Source: SCTG01 sp036005325 (lineage in GTDB: Bacteria > Nitrospirota > Nitrospiria > Nitrospirales > NS-4). From it: a stretch of 5,113 nucleotides of DNA. Below are positions 1 through 5,113 of this stretch, one piece after another; the stretch's first letter is position 1; the number at the start of each line of letters is the position of its first letter. A model generated the notes under the pieces. The model saw only the letters and a program-made list of their open reading frames with translations, was not told the DNA's origin and searched no databases. Position numbers and translations under genes: made by a program. The DNA lies in assembly GCA_036005325.1 (NCBI GenBank), contig DASYQR010000006.1, forward strand, positions 1 through 5,113, in the 5' to 3' direction.

Positions 1-806
1 CCCTGCCGGAGAAAGAGATCGAGGAACCGTTCTCCAAACTCCTCCCGTCCCGTGGATTTCGGCGGCCGACGCCGCAGAAAGGGATACTCGAGAAGCGTTT
101 GCAGCAGCTCCTCATGCCGCGTTCCGCCACGCGCCAGGCGGCCGCCCAAATCAAACGCCTGCCGGCCAGCAGTGATATACCGTACGACACCGTCGATCAC
201 CATGTTCCCCGGTCCAGTATCGAAGGCCCGGACCTCGCCAAGCCCTCCACTCGCCGGCAGAAAGGTGAGATTGCTGATCCCCCCGATATTGACCACCGCG
301 CGCGAGAGGGAGGGATGACGGAAGAGAAGAGCATGCAGATAGGGCGCGAGCGGCGCGCCCTCCCCGCCAGCAGCCATGTCCCGGCTGCGGAAATCAGCCA
401 CCGTCGTGATGCCGGTCCGCTCCGCAATGATAGCAGGCGCGCCGAGCTGCAGGGTGGAGTGGACCGGGCCGAGGCCCGGTTCGCGGCGAAGACGCGGCAG
501 ATGGTGGAGCGTCTGCCCATGCGAGCCGATCAGCGCCACACGATGCGGAGGGATCTTCGCTGCCTTCAACGCCCTGAGCGCCGCGCGGGCAAACCATTCG
601 CCCAGCACCACGTTCAGGTGGCAGACGTCGGCGACGGTGCCGCGCGCCATCGCTTCCAGCAGCCGGGCCCGAAAGATGGCCGGGTACGGAAACGTGCGGA
701 ACGCCAGCAGCTTGACCTTCAGCTTGTGGCCTGCCCCGCCGATATCCACAAGCGCAGCGTCCACCCCGTCGGCGGAGGTTCCAGACATCAAGCCGATGAC
801 TTTCAT
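1..806 (-). CDS. anmK: Anhydro-N-acetylmuramic acid kinase AnmK (partial, C-terminus off the left edge)
   Basis: Cytoplasmic sugar kinase of peptidoglycan recycling. In the known family it uses ATP and water to open the 1,6-anhydro ring of anhydro-MurNAc and phosphorylate it, giving MurNAc-6-phosphate. The window holds the first 268 codons; the family is usually about 370-390 residues, so roughly the last 100 are missing. Visible family motifs are the N-terminal phosphate-binding MSGTSADGVD (7-16), SHGQT (95-99), DFRSRD (138-143), GGEGAPL (147-153), NIGGISNL (173-180), DTGPGN (196-201), whose Asp is the catalytic base in studied AnmK, and KSTGRE (250-255). The frame is unbroken. The ATG at 806 is the only reasonable start: the frame upstream reaches a stop at 852-854 with no ATG, GTG or TTG between, and the motifs begin at once. 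No clear Shine-Dalgarno precedes it, so translation may be weak or coupled. It lies 53 bases after the SWIM gene on the same strand, so co-transcription is possible but unproven. Identification is near certain. Confidence 0.96.
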   Translation of the reverse strand, partial: MKVIGLMSGTSADGVDAALVDIGGAGHKLKVKLLAFRTFPYPAIFRARLLEAMARGTVADVCHLNVVLGEWFARAALRALKAAKIPPHRVALIGSHGQTLHHLPRLRREPGLGPVHSTLQLGAPAIIAERTGITTVADFRSRDMAAGGEGAPLAPYLHALLFRHPSLSRAVVNIGGISNLTFLPASGGLGEVRAFDTGPGNMVIDGVVRYITAGRQAFDLGGRLARGGTRHEELLQTLLEYPFLRRRPPKSTGREEFGERFLDLFLRQ

Positions 807-859
807 GTGGGACGGAGTGATACCGGGAATGTCACAAGGGGTAAGCGCTGGCTATCCTC

Positions 860-1792
860 TTAGGTGCGTGCCCTGGAGCCTTGTCTTTCTTCGGAAACGC
901 ATTTCGACTCGGCAGCCAGGCGATCAAGGTCGCCAGTTCTTTTCACCAATTCGCTTGTCATATCCTTGATTTGGTCAGTGAGTCTATCGCGTTCCCGTTC
1001 GATCTCGACCAGTCTGCTCACTGTCGCCCGCTGCCGTTTCACATCGATCTTCAATTCTTCGCACGTGGCCTGTAATTCCTTGACGTGGTCATTTGCCGAT
1101 TCCAGATCATGGGCCAGTCTCAACAGATGTTCTTCTTTCGCGCTCAGCTCCCTCCGTAAGACCACGCAGGTCTCCTCGCCCTGCTGCGCGCGCCCTTCAA
1201 GTTTTTGAAGAGCCTGCATCCATTCCAAAGCCTCTCCGGGATCGAGAGCGGGAGCCTCAGGAAGTTTTCCTCCTGTTTTCAAGGAGTTCGCGGCTGCTTG
1301 CAACCAATCTATGAAGACCGTGACTTCACGCAGTCGATCAACAAGCACGGACAAGGCAGCCGTCCCTCCGGAAGCGGGACCATCCTGCATCGTCGCCGGT
1401 TCCGCCTCTGCTTCAGCCTGCTCCAGGACGCCGTCCTGCGGCGCCATCTTCTCAGAGAAACCTTGAACCGCGTCGGGCGACTGACGGATATATTCCAAAA
1501 GGGCGGCGACGCAGTGCCTACAAAGCGGCGCCTCAGTGGAAGGACATGTGCACTGGGCTATCAGCGTTCCGTCGGTCAACCGGATCGTTTGCTTGTAGCG
1601 ACCGCGGGCCCCACTCACCTCTGCTGTGATGCTTGTCTCATCGGCCTGAACGATTCGCGCACGGCGCTCGTTGCAGTATTGATGGCCGATGGCATACGCC
1701 GACATCGGGACCACCGCCTGAACCATTTCCGGCTGTAACTGGCTCAGTCGCTGAGCCGTGCAAGGAATCTGATTTCGCGAGAGCCCGTTCAT
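860..1792 (-). CDS. SWIM zinc-finger protein with C-terminal coiled coil, function unknown
   Basis: A 310-residue protein of no function I can name. Residues about 40-101 match the SWIM zinc-finger pattern: a short beta-rich lead-in, then C81-x-C83-x7-C91-x-H93 and a helix (VAALLEY). SWIM domains bind zinc and are thought to contact DNA or proteins. An acidic Ala/Glu-rich linker (about 117-145) follows, then a helical segment (146-172), and from about 187 to 303 a long charged coiled coil rich in Leu, Glu, Arg and Lys. There is no signal peptide or membrane segment, so it is probably cytoplasmic. I chose the ATG at 1792 because AGGGAG lies 7 bases before it. The longer frame (to 1918) would overlap the kinase gene by 98 bases, and its extra 42 residues look unlike a real N-terminus. 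It starts 28 bases after the kinase gene, so it is probably in the same operon. It could be a regulator or an adaptor for the polysaccharide machinery; this is inference. The zinc-finger call is strong, the role is open. Confidence 0.88.
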   Translation of the reverse strand: MNGLSRNQIPCTAQRLSQLQPEMVQAVVPMSAYAIGHQYCNERRARIVQADETSITAEVSGARGRYKQTIRLTDGTLIAQCTCPSTEAPLCRHCVAALLEYIRQSPDAVQGFSEKMAPQDGVLEQAEAEAEPATMQDGPASGGTAALSVLVDRLREVTVFIDWLQAAANSLKTGGKLPEAPALDPGEALEWMQALQKLEGRAQQGEETCVVLRRELSAKEEHLLRLAHDLESANDHVKELQATCEELKIDVKRQRATVSRLVEIERERDRLTDQIKDMTSELVKRTGDLDRLAAESKCVSEERQGSRART

Positions 1793-1799
1793 GGGTCGA

Positions 1800-1805
1800 C
1801 TCCCT
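1800..1805 (-). promoter_or_regulatory. Ribosome binding site of the SWIM gene
   Basis: Reads AGGGAG on the minus strand, 7 bases before the ATG at 1792. It decides the start of the SWIM protein in favour of codon 43 of the longest open frame. It lies in the 28-base gap after the kinase stop codon. Confidence 0.75.
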
Positions 1806-1820
1806 ATATGTCGGCAGGCC

Positions 1821-4118
1821 TCATGCGGCGCCTTTATGGGACGAAGAGGAGCTGTCATGTTTTCCGGGCTTATGCAGTAATAAAGGGGGCTCGGCGATCG
1901 CGTAGCGTGAGTATCCATAGGTCGAGTAGGCCCGCTGCATGTTCAAAGAGTCGTTCAAGACCACGCCTTCGATCTGTCTTCCTTGCAGAAAATCCAACGC
2001 CTCAATGACGACTCGTTGTGGAGTCTTCCCGCCTCTGACCACCATCAAGATGCCGTCCACGATCTCCGCATACAGGTTCATGTCCGCCATCGGGAGGATG
2101 GGTGGGCCGTCCACAATCACCAGAACGTCTCGATGCCTGAGGCTATCGAGCAATTTTTGCATCTCCCCACGCCTGGCAGGCAAGCTCAACCGGTCCCCAT
2201 TACTCTGGCCCGTGCACAGGATCCTGAGATTGCGATGCGCATGCTGCACGAGTGCAGCATTCAGGTCGCATTCCCCTCTCAGGACATTCATCAACCCTTT
2301 ATCGTCGTAACGCCCAAGCCGCGCGCTGACGGCCGCATTCCGCAAATCCCCGTCGATCAGAATCGTATCGACCAGGTAGTCTTTGGCCAACGTCATCGCC
2401 AACCCCACCGACACCGTTGTCTTGCCCTCACCGACGAGTGCGCTCGAGACGACTAGAATTCGCAAGCCTTTCTTGTCCCGCAATTGAATTACGCGACCGG
2501 CCAGCACCCGAAACTGTTCGGCGCCCAGCGCATTCATACTCTCTTGAGCAACCAGTTGCGTTTGATTCCTCTTCGACTTCCCAGGTAACTCATCAAGCAA
2601 TTTGGCCGGCCAAGCCCGCACCCCGCGAGGTTCCTCGGCGATGGAAGGCACAGTCTCAGGCGAGCAGTCGCGCTCCCATAAACCTGACATAGGCGGAATG
2701 GTGGCCAGGCAGGGAGATTCCAGAGCCGCTTCTACTTCCTCAGGCCGGCGGAAAGGCAGATTGCGGAGATCTTTCCACCAGATCATGCCGCCGACCAGCA
2801 CGAATCCGGCAGCGAGCCCACCCAGGAATACTCGGAGGGGATCGGGTTTCACGGGCATGACAGGGAGATTGGCCTGGTCCACGATGCGGAACTGCTCCCC
2901 TTTCTGCCGCTTTTCAAGGTTCTCGCTGATATTCGCGGTGATCTTTTTGTTCTGAAGGTTTTCGTGACTCAGACGATTGTTCTCATAGTCGCGAAGCAGA
3001 ATGCTAAGCTGTTGTTCATGTTTGGGAGCCGCCTCGACGCGGCGCTCGAGTTCCGTGATCACCTTTTCGAGCTGTGCTCGTCGTTGTTTCCGCGCCGCGA
3101 TCTCGGCACCAAGGGCGCGGATTTGGGCCGACAAGTTCCTACTGCCCGCCATCTCTGTTCCAGCATCGGACGAATCAACTTCTTTGCCGGACTCTCTTGC
3201 GGACGGCGTTTTGGAGGCGCCGCTGGCTAGTTCTGCTTCCAGTTCCGCGACCAGCTTCTTGGTTTCGACGACGTCGGGATAGGTGTCCTTGAATTCGGAC
3301 CGGAGCTTCACCAGGCGAGCCCGTAGTTGCTCGAGCTGTACTGTCAGAGAATCGGCCACACCCGGCGCACTGCCCGGATTTTTGAGGGCATCGCGCAAAA
3401 TCTCCCGCTTTTCTTCCGACAGCCGAACGATCTCATTTATATTCTGCATCTCCATCTGGAGCCGGTCCAGGGTACGCAGGTTGGGTTCGACCTGCGCCGG
3501 CAACTCGCCCTGGTATCTCATCTTGTACTCGCTAATCTGCTTTTCTTGGAGGACCAGTTTTTCCCTGACACTCTGCAGCTCATGCTCCAAGAACTCGCTC
3601 GTGCCTTCGATCAACTGCTCCCGGACTCTGAGGTTTTCTTCGATAAACAACGAGGCCAGTTTGTTGGTGACCTTCATGACCATCGGCGGGTCAACCCCCT
3701 CGTAGGCGATCGTAAAGGCCTGGATGGTCCGACGGAGGCGGTCGTCGACGATCGTAACCTTGATGTCCTTTCGCATGTCTTCGATCACATCTTCCAAGGG
3801 CTGCCGCGCAAGTTTGTCTTTGTAGAGTCCGAATTCCTCGATGATCTTTCGAAGGAGTGTGCGACTGAAGATTTGTTGCTGGATGGAAATCAGGCGTTCC
3901 TCGATCGTGTCCACCGTGACCGGCTTGATGAAGTCGGTAGGGACCTTCTGCGATTCCACCAGGATCAGCGTGCTCGAGCGATAGGTCTTGGGGATCACCA
4001 GAAAGACCACCCCGGCTCCAAGCAGCCCCACCAGCAAACACGCAAGCACCATCCAGGCACGCCGACGCAGGAGCTCCAGATAGTCCGACACCTCGAGCCT
4101 GTTTATGACCTGTCTCAT
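1821..4118 (-). CDS. Wzc-like polysaccharide co-polymerase fused to bacterial tyrosine autokinase (BY-kinase)
   Basis: Complete 765-residue inner-membrane protein, close to the length of E. coli Wzc (about 720). Such proteins set polysaccharide chain length and link polymerisation to export through cycles of tyrosine autophosphorylation. Order: Wzz domain at the N-terminus with membrane segment 1 at about 22-42; periplasmic region with coiled coils at about 165-245, 258-298 and 330-400; a proline-rich stretch (419-427) and membrane segment 2 at about 429-448; then the cytoplasmic kinase. Kinase motifs are Walker A ALVGEGKT (560-567), Walker A' ILIDGDLR (586-593, with D589 and D591), and Walker B LVIVDGPP (666-673, D670). 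Near the C-terminus is a tyrosine cluster, Y731, Y734, Y736 and Y739, the likely autophosphorylation sites, followed by a Ser-rich tail. Oddity: the oligomerisation motif ExxRxxR reads E534-R537-A540. The ATG at 4118 follows GAGGAGG. It lies 13 bases after the barrel gene and 28 before the SWIM gene, so it is probably in an operon. The family is certain; the polymer handled is unknown. Confidence 0.95.
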   Translation of the reverse strand: MRQVINRLEVSDYLELLRRRAWMVLACLLVGLLGAGVVFLVIPKTYRSSTLILVESQKVPTDFIKPVTVDTIEERLISIQQQIFSRTLLRKIIEEFGLYKDKLARQPLEDVIEDMRKDIKVTIVDDRLRRTIQAFTIAYEGVDPPMVMKVTNKLASLFIEENLRVREQLIEGTSEFLEHELQSVREKLVLQEKQISEYKMRYQGELPAQVEPNLRTLDRLQMEMQNINEIVRLSEEKREILRDALKNPGSAPGVADSLTVQLEQLRARLVKLRSEFKDTYPDVVETKKLVAELEAELASGASKTPSARESGKEVDSSDAGTEMAGSRNLSAQIRALGAEIAARKQRRAQLEKVITELERRVEAAPKHEQQLSILLRDYENNRLSHENLQNKKITANISENLEKRQKGEQFRIVDQANLPVMPVKPDPLRVFLGGLAAGFVLVGGMIWWKDLRNLPFRRPEEVEAALESPCLATIPPMSGLWERDCSPETVPSIAEEPRGVRAWPAKLLDELPGKSKRNQTQLVAQESMNALGAEQFRVLAGRVIQLRDKKGLRILVVSSALVGEGKTTVSVGLAMTLAKDYLVDTILIDGDLRNAAVSARLGRYDDKGLMNVLRGECDLNAALVQHAHRNLRILCTGQSNGDRLSLPARRGEMQKLLDSLRHRDVLVIVDGPPILPMADMNLYAEIVDGILMVVRGGKTPQRVVIEALDFLQGRQIEGVVLNDSLNMQRAYSTYGYSRYAIAEPPLLLHKPGKHDSSSSSHKGAA

Positions 4119-4121
4119 CTG

Positions 4122-4128
4122 CCTCCTC
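4122..4128 (-). promoter_or_regulatory. Ribosome binding site of the kinase gene
   Basis: Reads GAGGAGG on the minus strand, inside the 13-base gap after the barrel stop codon. It is strong in sequence but close, ending only 3 bases before the ATG; pairing through its first GAGG would give a 6-base spacing. The tight fit suggests translation coupled to the upstream barrel gene. Confidence 0.7.
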
Positions 4129-4131
4129 GTA

Positions 4132-5113
4132 TTACTGCCATGTCAGGATAATGCCAACCGTCACCTGCGTACGATTCACCGAAAGCCCCACGGCCCCCGT
4201 GGAGTCTTGCTTGAAATACGAGTACGAGGCAAATAGGTCTGCCCACCGCTTGAGCGCATATTTGATTCCCGCACTGGCGCCGTAGGACTTCACGTCCACC
4301 GTGTTCGAGCCGACGGTTTCCGCCGTGCCATAGTTGCCGGCCAGGGTCGCAGTGAGCGCGGGAGTCAGCTGGTGGCTGACCTGAAGCTGGGCGGCATGCC
4401 GGATGGACAGGGCTGCGGCCAGCCCTCCGGAAGTGGAGACCGCTCGGATACCGCGCGCGCTCACCTGCGTCGCAGAGAATGTCTTGGTCGTGCCCACATT
4501 GAAGTTGTATATCAGTCGATCGATGGAGGGGAGGTAGGTCCCGCCGACCCGACCATCTACGCTCCAGTCCTTCATGAACTGATGGCGGGCGCCTACATCC
4601 GCGGCGTGCGTCTCCTCGGAACCGGCTCCACCAAAGGAAAAATGAGAGTAGGTATAACCGCTCAGCAACGTGGTGATTGGCGTCAACGCGTATTCCAGTC
4701 CCGCGGTTCCGATGTCGATCGTGCTGCTGACCAAGGACGTCGTCCCGCCGATGTACTGAGTCCTGGCATTCGTATAGCCGCCGAGCACCTTGGCCCGGGG
4801 GGACATCACATAGGAGGCCGTCGCGCTCGTGACGTTCCCGAAGGTCGTGACCCGATCCTGCTGGATACCCCCGCTGGCGATCGGGTTCGGACCGCCGAAC
4901 GCCGGGTTCGGACCTTCGAGCGCAGCGAATGTGGGATAATCCTTCGTATAATAGTAGTGCTCAGACACCGTTAAACCTAAGCCACGCAGCGCCCGCCCTG
5001 TCAGGTTGTCTGCCTTGAGATCCAGACCCCCTGACGAGCTGAAATAGGAGAGCTTCGGATGCTCCGCGTACTGGGTCCACTTGACCCCAAGATCCGCAAA
5101 CACGTCCACCGGC
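4132..5113 (-). CDS. Outer-membrane beta-barrel protein, probably polysaccharide-export associated (partial, N-terminus off the right edge)
   Basis: The C-terminal part (about 326 residues) of a secreted barrel protein. No start is visible: the frame is open to the edge, and the GTG at 5109 is just an internal valine because coding character continues past it. The sequence is rich in Gly, Ser, Thr and Tyr, poor in Cys (none seen), and shows alternating polar/apolar strands with tight turns, such as the repeated 'Y-x-L-T-P/K-x-x-x-L-x-x-x-Y' units counted from 5109 at about 140-154, 246-260 and 284-298. These are typical of transmembrane barrel hairpins. The C-terminus ends in ILTWQ, so the last aromatic is penultimate. 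It resembles the barrel proteins (BBP2 or TIGR03016-like) found beside exosortase/EPS loci, but I cannot decide the family by eye. Its place 13 bases before the Wzc-like gene suggests a role at the outer membrane in the same export pathway. A plain porin-like or structural barrel is the alternative. Confidence 0.85.
   Translation of the reverse strand, partial: PVDVFADLGVKWTQYAEHPKLSYFSSSGGLDLKADNLTGRALRGLGLTVSEHYYYTKDYPTFAALEGPNPAFGGPNPIASGGIQQDRVTTFGNVTSATASYVMSPRAKVLGGYTNARTQYIGGTTSLVSSTIDIGTAGLEYALTPITTLLSGYTYSHFSFGGAGSEETHAADVGARHQFMKDWSVDGRVGGTYLPSIDRLIYNFNVGTTKTFSATQVSARGIRAVSTSGGLAAALSIRHAAQLQVSHQLTPALTATLAGNYGTAETVGSNTVDVKSYGASAGIKYALKRWADLFASYSYFKQDSTGAVGLSVNRTQVTVGIILTWQ
4882..4914 (-). 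repeat. Short tandem repeat within the barrel gene (GPNP heptad, two copies)
   Basis: An identical 12-base stretch (cgggttcggacc on the plus strand) occurs at 4882-4893 and 4903-4914, offset by 21 bases. In protein this gives two adjacent heptads, GPNPAFG and GPNPIAS, in what looks like an extracellular or turn loop between barrel strands. It probably arose by small in-frame duplication. Confidence 0.6.

Noticed and set aside
807..859. Possible promoter before anmK (TTGTGA-like hexamer at about 833-838, minus strand)
   Set aside because: No matching -10 element at proper spacing and no sigma-54 type GG/GC pair; a single weak hexamer is not enough. No hairpin terminator is visible in this gap either.
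99..863. Plus-strand open frame of 254 codons opposite anmK
   Set aside because: It lies antisense to a clearly identified AnmK, has Arg/Ala/Pro/His-rich shadow composition and no recognisable domain.
1205..1738. Plus-strand open frame of 177 codons opposite the SWIM gene
   Set aside because: Antisense to the SWIM motif and coiled coil; no ribosome binding site or recognisable domain seen.
3327..4151. Plus-strand open frame of 274 codons opposite the kinase gene
   Set aside because: It mirrors the N-terminal half of the kinase, where coiled-coil codon use leaves the antisense frame open. It has no domain, and the minus-strand protein is unmistakable.
5107..5109. GTG as the start codon of the barrel protein
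   Set aside because: The frame stays open to the window edge, no signal peptide follows this GTG, and barrel-like sequence begins at once, so it is an internal valine of a longer protein.

Overview
The window shows one compact block of four genes, all on the minus strand, so it reads from right to left: an outer-membrane beta-barrel protein (cut by the right edge), a Wzc-type polysaccharide co-polymerase/tyrosine kinase, a SWIM zinc-finger plus coiled-coil protein of unknown function, and anhydro-N-acetylmuramic acid kinase AnmK (cut by the left edge). Gaps between genes are 13, 28 and 53 bases. There is no non-coding stretch over 300 bases, and I see no RNA gene, mobile element, CRISPR array or convincing promoter or terminator.

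The organism is a Gram-negative (diderm) bacterium: the beta-barrel, the fused Wzz-plus-kinase architecture and AnmK all point that way. The window is fairly GC-rich. The style (a barrel beside a fused tyrosine autokinase, and a SWIM/coiled-coil protein) reminds me of Nitrospirota or deltaproteobacteria-like genomes, but this is only an impression and no marker in the window fixes the taxon.

Layout: 5113-4132 is the C-terminal part (about 326 residues) of the barrel protein. 4118-1821 is the complete 765-residue kinase, with two membrane segments around a long periplasmic coiled coil, then Walker A, A' and B motifs and a C-terminal tyrosine cluster. 1792-860 is the SWIM protein; its start is fixed by a good ribosome binding site, 126 bases inside the longest possible reading frame. 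806-1 is the first 268 codons of anmK.

How they fit together: the barrel and the kinase plausibly act in export and length control of a surface polysaccharide, the kinase in the inner membrane and the barrel in the outer membrane. The SWIM protein is placed to be co-expressed with them and is the main unexplained item. AnmK belongs to cell-wall recycling and may be only a neighbour, although the arrangement allows co-transcription. Transcription probably starts beyond the right edge. The rest of the polysaccharide locus (glycosyltransferases, flippase or polymerase, Wza-like channel), if present, must lie to the right.
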